Source: Nitrosopelagicus sp964511265
GTDB lineage: Archaea > Thermoproteota > Nitrososphaeria > Nitrososphaerales > Nitrosopumilaceae
Reading direction: 5' to 3'
Length of the DNA stretch: 40,701 nt
Assembly (NCBI GenBank): GCA_964511265.1
Contig: CAZEES010000009.1
Span: 1 to 40,701, forward strand
Below the pieces are notes generated by a model that saw only the letters and a program-made list of their open reading frames with translations, searched no databases and was not told the origin of the DNA. The first letter of the stretch is position 1, and each line of letters starts with the position of its first letter. A program made the translations under genes and the position numbers. This document shows, in pieces, positions 1 to 7,823 of the stretch.

Positions 1-57
1 AGGCTGAGCTACATTGGCACTATTTTCATTGATAATATGGCTGGTTTAAAATGTTAA
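1..57 (+). CDS. 3' end of an upstream gene (partial)
   Basis: Frame 1 is open from the window edge to a TAA at 55-57 and encodes 18 residues ending in NMAGLKC; the other two plus frames close within 31 bases. This could be the C-terminus of a gene starting outside the window, but 18 codons cannot prove coding or identify the product. Confidence 0.3.
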   Translation, partial: RLSYIGTIFIDNMAGLKC

Positions 58-95
58 GATAGTCATAATTTAATAACTTCTAGAAGATGGTTTGA

Positions 96-344
96 TTGTT
101 GAAATTAAAATATGTCCAACCAAAGAAACTAAAAATTCTCATAGCTGTTTTCACCGTGGTTGGCATCTGGGGAATTGTGTTTGGATTGTGGATGGGAACC
201 TTCAAGGCATCAATGAATTATTTCATGATTGTTGTTCTAGGAGTTGTTAATCTCTTTCTTGGCGCATTTATGACATATCTTTACTTGACACAGGTAAAGA
301 AAGTTGATCCACGAAAGGATTCAAAGTATAAACGACGCAAATAA
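96..344 (+). CDS. small two-helix membrane protein
   Basis: An 82-residue protein with a basic N-terminus, two hydrophobic segments (about residues 13-33 and 40-64) and a very basic cytoplasmic tail ending KYKRRK. The start is TTG at 96, with a second in-frame TTG at 99; both fit the TTG use seen elsewhere in this window. Its 3' end overlaps the convergent minus-strand gene by 24 bases. I do not recognise a family. Composition and topology suggest a real small inner-membrane protein. Confidence 0.6.
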   Translation: MLKLKYVQPKKLKILIAVFTVVGIWGIVFGLWMGTFKASMNYFMIVVLGVVNLFLGAFMTYLYLTQVKKVDPRKDSKYKRRK

Positions 345-869
345 AACACAAACCACCATTATGTTTGTGGCAAAGTGCATTGCGTAGGAGTGTTTTACAC
401 CTTTCTTATCATAAATGTATTTGAAAACAAATCCAATTGGTATCAACACTAGTGCCATGTGTATTTTTATGCCCATTCCGATATGGATTAGCGCCCATAA
501 CAAGACCATCTTTTTTGATTTTCTAAAGTAGACTTCCTCAAAGTAATTGATGTGTAAAAACATGTAAAGCAACAATGGCACAAACGGAATTATTCCCAAC
601 ATTCCTTGTTCTGCAAATGGTCCAAATGCAATGTTGTATCCAAGCCAACTCCAATTTAGTATTGGTATTTGATCAACATACTCAAATACAAACAACACGT
701 ACACAGTTAAAATTCCGAAAGCAATTGGCGCATATTTCATAGAACCAATTCCAACTTTTAGATCTCTGATGCGTTTTTTTGTATCTTTAATTAGCAACAG
801 ACTCGCACCGACTGTCATAACATAGTATCCAATTAGAAAATAATCTGAATTAAGAAATGAAGTATCCAA
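321..869 (-). CDS. CPBP-family intramembrane protease homologue
   Basis: A 182-residue polytopic membrane protein with about five hydrophobic segments. It carries the motif trio of the CPBP (CAAX protease and bacteriocin-processing, Abi) family: EExxxR at E111-E112-R116 (EEVYFR), an aromatic-x3-H motif at WALIH (H129), and HxxxN at H165-N169 (HFATN). In characterised members such as Rce1 these residues form the glutamate-based active site inside the membrane. The substrate is unknown. The gene diverges from the peroxiredoxin gene and runs 24 bases into the end of the small membrane protein gene on the opposite strand. The family call rests on motifs and topology. Confidence 0.7.
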   Translation of the reverse strand: MDTSFLNSDYFLIGYYVMTVGASLLLIKDTKKRIRDLKVGIGSMKYAPIAFGILTVYVLFVFEYVDQIPILNWSWLGYNIAFGPFAEQGMLGIIPFVPLLLYMFLHINYFEEVYFRKSKKMVLLWALIHIGMGIKIHMALVLIPIGFVFKYIYDKKGVKHSYAMHFATNIMVVCVLFASFIL

Positions 870-916
870 TGAACTAAAAGAACATACTTGATAAATAACC
901 TATTCTAACACTAATC

Positions 917-1384
917 ATGACTCTTGAGAAAGGTGATGTTGCAGAAGACTTTGAATTGTTAGGAAATGATGGAACCCCTGTCACACTTAGTTCGTTTAAA
1001 GGCTCGAAAAATGTGGTTCTGTGTTTCTATCCAAAAAACCATCTCTTTGCATGTCCATCAAAAAAAGTCTTTGAGATGGCAAAAAGTGTCATCTCTGTTT
1101 ACCAAGACATTATCTCCACAAATACTGTTCTATTTGCTATCTCTGTTGATTCTGTTGAATCTCAGGCTGAATTTGTTAAAGAATACGAAATTCCATATGT
1201 ACACCTAAGTGATCCTAAAAAAACTGCATGCAAGAAATATGCCGGAACAAACATTGCGGGTCTTGCAAAACGCAGTACGTTTGTTATTGGCATGGATGGT
1301 GTCATACAAGATGTTATGCGTGAAATTAATGTCACATCTCACGGGCAAGAAATCCTTGATTCGTTAAATAAAATCAAAGTATAA
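917..1384 (+). CDS. peroxiredoxin, Bcp/AhpC-TSA family
   Basis: A 155-residue thioredoxin-fold peroxidase expected to reduce hydrogen peroxide or organic peroxides in the cytoplasm. The fold signature FYPK is at residues 37-40, the peroxidatic cysteine is C46, the active-site arginine is R119, and C105 is a possible resolving cysteine. The usual PxxxTxxC motif reads PKNHLFAC, so the catalytic Thr/Ser is Leu43, an unusual change. A TATA-like sequence at 890-900 lies about 23 bases before the ATG, consistent with a leaderless mRNA. The arginine decarboxylase gene follows after 25 bases and may be co-transcribed. Assignment as a Bcp-like peroxiredoxin is firm; full activity is not. Confidence 0.88.
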   Translation: MTLEKGDVAEDFELLGNDGTPVTLSSFKGSKNVVLCFYPKNHLFACPSKKVFEMAKSVISVYQDIISTNTVLFAISVDSVESQAEFVKEYEIPYVHLSDPKKTACKKYAGTNIAGLAKRSTFVIGMDGVIQDVMREINVTSHGQEILDSLNKIKV

Positions 1385-1409
1385 ATTCTTCAAAAAAATC
1401 ATCCGTGCA

Positions 1410-1961
1410 ATGCTTGATTTAGTTGCTAAGAAATTATTTCTAACTAGAGGGATAGGTGTTCATGAGGACAAGCTCACAAGTTTTGAATATGCTTTACGTG
1501 ATGCAGGAATCTCTGGAACAAACATAGTTCTAATCTCTAGTATTTTCCCCCCAAAGGCAAAACTAATCCCTCGAAAGGAAGGATTGAAGAAGATTAAACC
1601 TGGCCAAATTCTATTTACAATTTATTCTAGAAATCAAACAAACGAGCCACGCAGATTGATCTCTGCATCTGTTGGGTTGGCACAACCAAAAGATCGTAGT
1701 AGATATGGATATCTGTCTGAACATGATGCATTTGGTAAAACTGAAAAACAAGCAGGTGATTATGCAGAAGATATTGCAGCACAAATGCTTGCGTCTTCTC
1801 TTGGCATTCCATTTGATATTGACAAGAGCTGGGATGAGAAGAGACAACAGTGGACTATCTCTGGAAAAATTTACAAAACTCAAAACATTACAATGACTGC
1901 AAAAGGTGACAAGTCTGGAAAATGGACCACCGTATTTTCGGCAGCATGCTTACTTCTCTAG
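1410..1961 (+). CDS. pdaD: pyruvoyl-dependent arginine decarboxylase
   Basis: A 183-residue proenzyme of the PvlArgDC family, which converts arginine to agmatine at the start of archaeal polyamine synthesis. The proenzyme self-cleaves between two serines to give a pyruvoyl group; here the site is S43-S44 in LISSIFPP, matching the Methanocaldococcus enzyme context (SS-I-x-PP). Length is typical (about 160-185 residues). It follows the peroxiredoxin gene by 25 bases, and its stop overlaps the convergent minus-strand gene by 4 bases. Crenarchaeal S-adenosylmethionine decarboxylase-derived enzymes are a different family and do not match this motif. Confidence 0.9.
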   Translation: MLDLVAKKLFLTRGIGVHEDKLTSFEYALRDAGISGTNIVLISSIFPPKAKLIPRKEGLKKIKPGQILFTIYSRNQTNEPRRLISASVGLAQPKDRSRYGYLSEHDAFGKTEKQAGDYAEDIAAQMLASSLGIPFDIDKSWDEKRQQWTISGKIYKTQNITMTAKGDKSGKWTTVFSAACLLL

Positions 1962-3181
1962 CGTTTAGGCTTGTATCCTTTTAGATAAAATATTGCAGCC
2001 CCAATACCTGCGGCAATTATAATTCCTAATATTGCATATTGTGTTTCATCGCCATCGACCTCTTCACTTTCAATTATTGGTACTTCTTCTACCTCACTTT
2101 CAATCTCTTCTACAGAATAAAGTGTCATCTCACTTTGCATATCCCACGGAGCAGTTTCCACTAATAATTCATCTGCTGAAACGGTCTTGCTTTGTCCAAA
2201 CAAAAACTTTAGGTCAATCATATCTCCTGCAGGTGAACTCAAAAACCACCCTTTTTTCATTATATTTTCAATAGTTGTTACATCGGTAATTGCATGAGTT
2301 GATATTGCATTAATCTTCGTTACCTCGCTTGGAACTATGACTAATTGTATTATTGAATTAAGAGGAACGTTTCTGTTATCAAAATAATCTGTTCGTGAAA
2401 TCTCACCTACTCCAAAACCTTCTAGCGTATTTATCACTGCAATATCCTTGCTCTTTTCTTTAATCTCTTTTGTAATCTTAAACATGTAGAGATTAGAGTC
2501 CTCATTTGGAATCATCGTTACTGAAATTATCGAATCATTGTCCGTGGATAATTTTTTTGCAATGTCATAAAACCCTCCTCCATCTCTAATTTCTTTTGGA
2601 ATTAACACTCCTGCCATATCTGTAAACAAAAAGTCCGTTGCTCTCTTGTCCGTCACATAAGTTGCTGATACAGCGCCCTTGCCTGATACAACTCCAGATG
2701 TCTCTAACAGTGTATTTGCATTATCTGATGTATGAATATACACAGAATGAAATTCTGCATCTGTACGGAAAACTTGATTCAAGTCATCAATTAGTGCGCC
2801 TCCCATCTCTCTTGCTGACTCTTGAACCATTCTGATTCCGCCGTCTCCTTTGAGAGTTTCATAATCAAAATTAATCATTATACATTGTTGTTCTGTTGTA
2901 ACGCCAATCACACATTCTCCCGCATTTGTAAAAATCACTGCTCTGATCTTTTCATTAGCGTTAATCCTCTCAGTTAATTCTCCAGGGATTCTTATCTCGT
3001 CATTACTTGTGGTCTCAAATCCTATGGATATGATGACTGACTCTGAAAGTTTTTGATCATAAATTATTGATGCACTTTCCTGAAACGTCGCCTTTTCAAA
3101 TTGCTGAGCGCTGGCAAAAGGCATGATTAGTATTGATGAAAACAGTATTCCTAACAGCAATACTGACTTTATCATGCTCAA
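1958..3181 (-). CDS. exported protein anchored by a C-terminal helix
   Basis: A 407-residue protein with an N-terminal signal peptide (hydrophobic residues about 5-20, likely cleaved after ASA near residue 25), a large extracytoplasmic region, a Glu-rich stretch at about 350-374, one transmembrane helix at about 380-399 and a basic tail (KGYKPKR). The topology is that of a pseudoperiplasmic protein tethered to the membrane. No enzymatic motif or known domain is evident; the repeated beta-strand-like segments suggest an adhesion or sensor ectodomain, but that is inference. It is a single gene with its own promoter in 3182-3240 and converges on the arginine decarboxylase gene. Confidence 0.75.
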   Translation of the reverse strand: MSMIKSVLLLGILFSSILIMPFASAQQFEKATFQESASIIYDQKLSESVIISIGFETTSNDEIRIPGELTERINANEKIRAVIFTNAGECVIGVTTEQQCIMINFDYETLKGDGGIRMVQESAREMGGALIDDLNQVFRTDAEFHSVYIHTSDNANTLLETSGVVSGKGAVSATYVTDKRATDFLFTDMAGVLIPKEIRDGGGFYDIAKKLSTDNDSIISVTMIPNEDSNLYMFKITKEIKEKSKDIAVINTLEGFGVGEISRTDYFDNRNVPLNSIIQLVIVPSEVTKINAISTHAITDVTTIENIMKKGWFLSSPAGDMIDLKFLFGQSKTVSADELLVETAPWDMQSEMTLYSVEEIESEVEEVPIIESEEVDGDETQYAILGIIIAAGIGAAIFYLKGYKPKR

Positions 3182-3276
3182 TGAAACTTGTGTTATTTTA
3201 TTTAGTTTACTGATTATTCTATAACGTTTAAATCACTAGTGTAATTCTGCTTAAATGACATCGAATTCAAACCGTT

Positions 3277-3321
3277 GGGGAACACGCTGGCAGTCCGATG
3301 GCTCGGGCTGCCAGCCCCACA
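3277..3321 (+). ncRNA. candidate structured RNA: GC-rich hairpin with ACA end
   Basis: A compact GC-rich block in AT-rich intergenic DNA. GCTGGCAG (3286-3293) pairs with CTGCCAGC (3308-3315); inside, CCGA (3295-3298) pairs with TCGG (3303-3306) around loop TGGC. T3294 and G3307 form a G-U wobble only if the plus strand is transcribed, giving a 13-bp stem. GGG (within 3277-3280) can also pair with CCC (3316-3318), leaving AACAC as a one-sided bulge, and ACA follows at 3319-3321. A TATA-like CTTAAAT at about 3250-3256 lies about 25 bases upstream. It could be a small RNA, an H/ACA-like guide, or a terminator or dispersed repeat. Confidence 0.5.
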
Positions 3322-3330
3322 TTTAATTAT

Positions 3331-5112
3331 CTATAATTTTGCTAGATCGTCTACTTGCTTTTTTATATAGTCAAATCCACTCTGCCAGAATTTTGCCTTG
3401 GATATGTCAAGCCCGTGCTCTTTGAGAAGTTTTTCAGGCTTTTGTGATCCTCCTGCAGACAGAATGTCCGTATATGTGGAGACAAAACTATCTCCTTCAT
3501 TTTTCCAAGTTTGGAATAGTGAAACTGCAAGTAAGTTTCCAAATGAATATGAATAGCAGTAAAATGGTGAGTGATAAAAATGCGGAATGCAACTCCATTC
3601 TATTCCAAAGTCATCTGATATGTTAATCGAATTTCCAAACTGCTCCTTTAGATTATCTCTGTAAATATTGGAAATCTCGTCTACTGTAATCGAGTTTGCA
3701 ATTTGATTGTGAGCCTCAATCTCAAATAACGTGAAAAATGATTGTCTTCCAATTGTCGCATAAAAGTCATCAATCTTGTCTGACAGCATTGTAGATTTCT
3801 CTGCATCTGAAATCTGACTTGAAATGTTGTCATACAGTAATAACTCTGAGTATGTAGATGCAGTTTCGGCAAGAGGCAGAGGTGCATCTGATATTAGAAT
3901 TGATTTTTCAGATGCCGCAACACTATGTACAGCATGTCCAATTTCATGTGCTAACGTGAACACATCTCTTGATTTTCCTGTATAGTTGATTAGAACAAAC
4001 GGTGTGATGTACGGAAGTGGTGTGCTACAAAATGCGCCATCTCTTTTTCCATGTCTTAGTGAATAATCAATATGATTCTCATTAAAAACGCGTGAAGCAT
4101 ATTCTGCAATCTTTGGACTAAATCTGTTAAGTGAATCTAAAACTAGTTTCGTTCCATGATCAAAGGTGTAATTTTTTTCCCGGTCGCTCTTCTTTGATGG
4201 GGCATACAAGTCATATCTCCTAAGTTTCTTTACTCCAACTCGTTTTGCCTTTTGTTGGAAATATTTTTGAAACACCGGTGCATTCTTCTTGCACACTTGT
4301 AACATGACATCAATCGTTTTGTCATCGACATCGTTTGAGATGTTTTGAACTGATATTGGATTTGTAAATCCTCTCATACCAATTCCTTCATTTCTCCAGT
4401 TTAGTACGATATTCTGATAAATCTGGCCAATAACTCCCTTGTTTTCATAATATTTTGTCAGGAGTGACTTGTAAGCTGCCTCTCTAATTTTTGGGCTCTT
4501 ATTTCTGACAAGCGTTGTAAGTTGCTCTCTTCCCATCGTCTTTTTCTTACCATTTACATTTACTGTATATGTAAACGCGTTAGTTATCTTGTCATAAATT
4601 TTTACTAGTGCAGAAATTCCTGTAACATCTAATGTATTGATTATCTTCTCTTCAGGTTCGGTCAGTGCATATCTTGCAACGAGTCTTTTGTATCTTAGAT
4701 AGTCTGCCAATTCTCCTGCATCTTTGATCAGTCTTTTGGCATTCTTCTCATCTACCTGCTTTTTCCACCACAAGTCAAAAAACAGCATTTTGTTCTCGAT
4801 AGTTGAACCAAACTGGGAAATTCTAGTTAGTAATGCAGTCGCCTCATCTGATTGTGTATCCTCTGAAAATTTTAGTCCTGCATATCCTCCAATTTTGCTT
4901 GATCTCTCTGTGATATCTTCAATCTCGTGGAGCAGTTTTAGAAATCTCTTGGATGAGATATTTGGTTTTAATTGAGATTTGTTCTTTGCAAATTTTTGAG
5001 ATTGTTTTTGTATTTCATTGATCTTTCTATCAAATAATTGCCTTGTAGGATTCTTGACTAGGTCGTCTAAATCCCATCGACCTTTTTCATATTTCTGCAC
5101 GATTACTTTCAA
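3331..5112 (-). CDS. pepF: oligoendopeptidase F-like M3 metallopeptidase
   Basis: A 593-residue cytoplasmic zinc peptidase of family M3 (PepF type, usually about 600 residues), which degrades short peptides. The zinc-binding motif HEIGH is at residues 389-393, with H389 and H393 as ligands and E390 as catalytic base; the third ligand is E416 in LAETAS, the expected distance away. The helical N-terminal region that covers the catalytic channel is complete, as is the C-terminal FYCYSYSFGNL substrate-binding segment. It is transcribed alone, upstream of the GC-rich hairpin, and diverges from tRNA-Val. There is no signal peptide. Confidence 0.93.
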   Translation of the reverse strand: MKVIVQKYEKGRWDLDDLVKNPTRQLFDRKINEIQKQSQKFAKNKSQLKPNISSKRFLKLLHEIEDITERSSKIGGYAGLKFSEDTQSDEATALLTRISQFGSTIENKMLFFDLWWKKQVDEKNAKRLIKDAGELADYLRYKRLVARYALTEPEEKIINTLDVTGISALVKIYDKITNAFTYTVNVNGKKKTMGREQLTTLVRNKSPKIREAAYKSLLTKYYENKGVIGQIYQNIVLNWRNEGIGMRGFTNPISVQNISNDVDDKTIDVMLQVCKKNAPVFQKYFQQKAKRVGVKKLRRYDLYAPSKKSDREKNYTFDHGTKLVLDSLNRFSPKIAEYASRVFNENHIDYSLRHGKRDGAFCSTPLPYITPFVLINYTGKSRDVFTLAHEIGHAVHSVAASEKSILISDAPLPLAETASTYSELLLYDNISSQISDAEKSTMLSDKIDDFYATIGRQSFFTLFEIEAHNQIANSITVDEISNIYRDNLKEQFGNSINISDDFGIEWSCIPHFYHSPFYCYSYSFGNLLAVSLFQTWKNEGDSFVSTYTDILSAGGSQKPEKLLKEHGLDISKAKFWQSGFDYIKKQVDDLAKL

Positions 5113-5181
5113 AGTGGTCTGTTTCTATATCTTTTGAAAATGTATTCAACGTCTAAATAATGCGCATTAGAAAATCATCTT

Positions 5182-5256
5182 GGATCCGTCGTCTAGCCTG
5201 GTTTGGATGCTGCACTCACACTGCAGAGGTCAGGGGTTCAAGTCCCCTCGGATCCA
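5182..5256 (+). tRNA. tRNA-Val (anticodon CAC)
   Basis: A 75-nt cloverleaf. The acceptor stem GGATCCG pairs with CGGATCC, followed by discriminator A (5256). The D arm has GTCT/GGAT pairing with a GG-containing loop. The anticodon stem CTGCA/TGCAG encloses loop CTCACAC with anticodon CAC, which reads the valine codon GUG. The T arm is AGGGG-TTCAAGT-CCCCT. There is no intron and no encoded CCA. A TATA-like TCTAAATAAT at about 5151-5160 lies the usual distance upstream. Confidence 0.96.
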
Positions 5257-5460
5257 CTATTCTTCTGAATTATTCTGATGATGTAAATTTACCATAATGA
5301 ATGACATTTCTTTTAGAAATTCATATTCTCCATTTGACCAGGAATACTTGTTAGCATCTTCCCAAAAATTTTGCCCATCTCTTGACTTGGATTCCTCAGT
5401 TTGCATAGTATACTTTGAGATTTGATCTATAATATGGAAATTGCCTCTTTTGATAGACAA
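5257..5460 (-). CDS. hypothetical small protein abutting the tRNA
   Basis: A 67-codon open frame with a TTG start and a stop directly adjacent to the 3' end of tRNA-Val on the other strand. The predicted product is hydrophilic, contains two tryptophans (FWEDANKYSWSNGEYEF) and has no membrane segment or zinc motif. The composition resembles a real protein more than a shadow frame, and no gene lies opposite it, but I do not recognise it and the start is uncertain. Confidence 0.35.
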   Translation of the reverse strand: MSIKRGNFHIIDQISKYTMQTEESKSRDGQNFWEDANKYSWSNGEYEFLKEMSFIMVNLHHQNNSEE

Positions 5461-5571
5461 AAATGCTCAAAAAAATTGATCCATATATGAGAAAAAATTG
5501 AATTTTGACTACGTTTTGGTTAGCTAACTCTACAAGGAATCACATTTACCGACATATGTCATATCTAAACC

Positions 5572-5703
5572 ATGAAAGCACGATTTGATGGAAAATGCAA
5601 AAGTTGTGGTGATGATATCCGCAAAGGCAAGGAAATAGCTAGAAATGCAGATGATGTTTGGGTTCACAAGCACTGTGTTGAAGAGTTAGTGGATTTACCT
5701 TAA
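5572..5703 (+). CDS. 43-residue zinc-ribbon micro-protein
   Basis: An ATG-initiated frame encoding 43 residues with one CxxC pair (KCKSCG, C9 and C12) and a later HxxC (HKHCVEE), a plausible single Zn site. It is lysine-rich, and the spacing resembles treble-clef or zinc-ribbon nucleic-acid-binding modules. It lies 32 bases upstream of the methyltransferase gene, which has its own TATA, so co-transcription is not required. Function unknown. The cysteine pattern and a clean frame in otherwise empty DNA support it. Confidence 0.65.
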   Translation: MKARFDGKCKSCGDDIRKGKEIARNADDVWVHKHCVEELVDLP

Positions 5704-5735
5704 AATCATATATCTGCCGTTTTTTTATTTTTATC

Positions 5736-6572
5736 ATGTCTATCAACCCTGTAGACCTCTTACTGTGGACGTTTAGACGAAATGAAAATGATGTTGTAAA
5801 GCTGTATGATGCGCTATCTCCTATAATGGAAATCTCTACTGGGGGTGACATGCTGAACTTTGGATTTTGGAATGATTCTACACCTCATCCAGTTGATGCA
5901 CAAAAACAACTTTGTAAGATGGTTGGTGAAATGGCTGAAATCTCTTCAGCACGAGTGATTGCTGATGTTGGAAGTGGCATCTTAGGTCCTGCAAAAATTT
6001 GGAATCTAGAATATCCTTCACTACAAATCTCTTCAGTTAATGTTAATTTCTCTCAACTATCATCTGTCAATTCTGACAATATCTCGAAACTAAACTCTAC
6101 TGCAAGGATGCTTCCTTTTGCAGATTCATCCTTGGATCGTGTAATTGCACTCGAGTCTGCACAACATTTCAAACCCATTGGTGACTTTTTCTCCGAGTCA
6201 AACCGAGTCTTAAAAGACGATGGAATTCTTGCACTTGCAATTCCGACAGCAACCGATAATTCTAGTTTGTCAAATCTTGGAATACTGAAATTTACTTGGT
6301 CATCGGAACACTACTCGCAAAAACACCTGACTGAAGAAATTTCCAAAAACGGTTTTGAAATTACACAGTCCCGTGAGATTGGAAAAAATGTCTATCCTCC
6401 TTTGGCTGAGTACTATCTTAGCAATAGAAATGAATTACGTAAAAAAATTCTCACCAAATATTCATCATATGTTGAAAAAATTCTTTTTGAATCTATGAAA
6501 AAGATGCAGTCTTCATCTGAAAAAGGCCTGATTGGTTATATGATGTTAAAATGCAAAAAATTAAACAGTTAG
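5736..6572 (+). CDS. class I SAM-dependent methyltransferase
   Basis: A 278-residue Rossmann methyltransferase. Motif I appears as VIADVGSGILGPA (about residues 75-87), the acidic post-I strand is replaced by SSVNVNFSQL, motif II is LPFADSSLDRVIALESAQHF, and motif III is RVLKDDGILALAIPT. The ESAQHF segment resembles UbiE-like and small-molecule methyltransferases rather than rRNA enzymes. The substrate cannot be told from the sequence. A TATA box at 5704-5713 about 27 bases before the ATG indicates a leaderless transcript. The gene is not in an obvious operon. Confidence 0.82.
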   Translation: MSINPVDLLLWTFRRNENDVVKLYDALSPIMEISTGGDMLNFGFWNDSTPHPVDAQKQLCKMVGEMAEISSARVIADVGSGILGPAKIWNLEYPSLQISSVNVNFSQLSSVNSDNISKLNSTARMLPFADSSLDRVIALESAQHFKPIGDFFSESNRVLKDDGILALAIPTATDNSSLSNLGILKFTWSSEHYSQKHLTEEISKNGFEITQSREIGKNVYPPLAEYYLSNRNELRKKILTKYSSYVEKILFESMKKMQSSSEKGLIGYMMLKCKKLNS

Positions 6573-6627
6573 CACTAGATTACTGCTAGTGCTTAACTAT
6601 TAAATATAATGCTCAACCAATTAGTTC

Positions 6628-7776
6628 ATGGGCGCATCATGCAGAGGAATATGTACACAGAAAAAAGTAATGAGAATTCCCAACTCTCAAAAATATTCAC
6701 TTGGACTAAAACGTTGTAGTTGGTGCGAAGTATGGCTTAACACTAAAGCAATTCGTTGTCCTTGCTGTAAAATGATCTTAAGAACAAAATCTAGAAACAA
6801 GAAACGGGATATAGTTGAAAAATCAACCATCCTAATTGCTAGTATTGCAAGTGTTTTACTATTGACTACAATGGTCCCAAGTGTAGATGCTGCAAATGTC
6901 CCAGATTGGGTAAAAAATAACGCGGGATGGTGGGCAGCAGGACAAATTGATGATACCGCATTTGTATCTGGCGTTCAATACATGATTGAACAAGGAATTA
7001 TTACTGTTCCATCTACAACTAAAAGTTCCTCTACATCTGATGCCATTCCGGACTGGGTAAAGAATAACGCGGGATGGTGGGCAGATGGAACAATCTCTGA
7101 AAATGATTTTGTAAATGGGCTTCAATATTTGATAAAGATGGGGGTTATGAAAGTCAGTGCAAATACTGTGAGCGATGACGGTATGACCTCTTCTCAATAT
7201 CAATCTAAATCAGAAGCATCAGCCACAAAATCCTCTGGTAATGCTAATCTTGATGAAATGCTAGCCTCATGTGAAGGTGGCGAAAACAAAAGAGAAATCC
7301 GTGATTGTCAAAAAGCAATCAAAGAAGAATACAAAATGAAGACATACATGAACGATGGTGAAAAATACCAACTTGGTAGTGCAGCATACTATTATGTCTC
7401 AAATTATCAATGGGATGAAAAAGAATTCAATAACATTGCATATACCGCAACCGGACAAGCACTTCTGAACTTACAAATGTTGGTTCAAAACACTGGTGAT
7501 TCCAATGTAACTTTAATGTGTACTAGCCCTTCAATTTGTAATTATACGATATGGGATGGCGGTCACAAATGGGTAAACTCTGGGTCTGACTTTACCTCGG
7601 GCAATGTCGTACTAAACCCAGGTCAGGCCAGATTTGTCAACATCTTATGGGGTCCTGCAATTGGATATGGCAGTTATGAAAACTTCGAGTATGATGCAAA
7701 CAAAGACTACTTCCTACGTATAGCCGAACCTTTTGGTAAGCTTGATCTGCCTTTGAACCTTATAGTTGCTCCGTGA
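6628..7776 (+). CDS. zinc-ribbon, transmembrane, NNAGWW-repeat protein
   Basis: A 382-residue multidomain protein. Residues 1-60 form a cysteine-rich module (MGASCRGIC, CSWC at 30-33, CPCC at 44-47) of the kind found in small nitrososphaerotal zinc-ribbon proteins. A hydrophobic helix follows at about 66-83, then two 49-residue repeats beginning PDWVKNNAGWWA (residues 92 and 141), a linker, and a C-terminal beta-rich domain (about 235-382) resembling DUF4352-like ectodomains. This implies a cytoplasmic zinc module joined to an exported region, or a lipid-free export signal preceded by a zinc module. A TATA at 6600-6611 supports the ATG at 6628. Function unknown. Confidence 0.75.
   Translation: MGASCRGICTQKKVMRIPNSQKYSLGLKRCSWCEVWLNTKAIRCPCCKMILRTKSRNKKRDIVEKSTILIASIASVLLLTTMVPSVDAANVPDWVKNNAGWWAAGQIDDTAFVSGVQYMIEQGIITVPSTTKSSSTSDAIPDWVKNNAGWWADGTISENDFVNGLQYLIKMGVMKVSANTVSDDGMTSSQYQSKSEASATKSSGNANLDEMLASCEGGENKREIRDCQKAIKEEYKMKTYMNDGEKYQLGSAAYYYVSNYQWDEKEFNNIAYTATGQALLNLQMLVQNTGDSNVTLMCTSPSICNYTIWDGGHKWVNSGSDFTSGNVVLNPGQARFVNILWGPAIGYGSYENFEYDANKDYFLRIAEPFGKLDLPLNLIVAP
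6916..7084 (+). repeat. internal direct repeat, 49-codon period
   Basis: The 22-base string from 6916 to 6937 recurs identically at 7063-7084, 147 bases (49 codons) later, and encodes NNAGWWA in both copies. Flanking codons differ mostly at synonymous positions, which suggests a duplicated domain under protein-level conservation. Confidence 0.85.
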
Positions 7777-7823
7777 TACAAATATCGATAATAATCAATA
7801 TTATCTAGGAAAAACTTTAGAGA

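Noticed and set aside
3277..3321. Firm classification as an H/ACA RNA
   Set aside because: ACA follows the stem, but there is no two-sided pseudouridylation pocket or recognisable K-turn; kept only as a generic RNA candidate.
3240..3325. Possible tRNA in the same intergenic block (GGTTTGAATTC on the minus strand resembles a T-loop)
   Set aside because: The flanking bases do not pair as a T-stem and there are no acceptor or anticodon stems.
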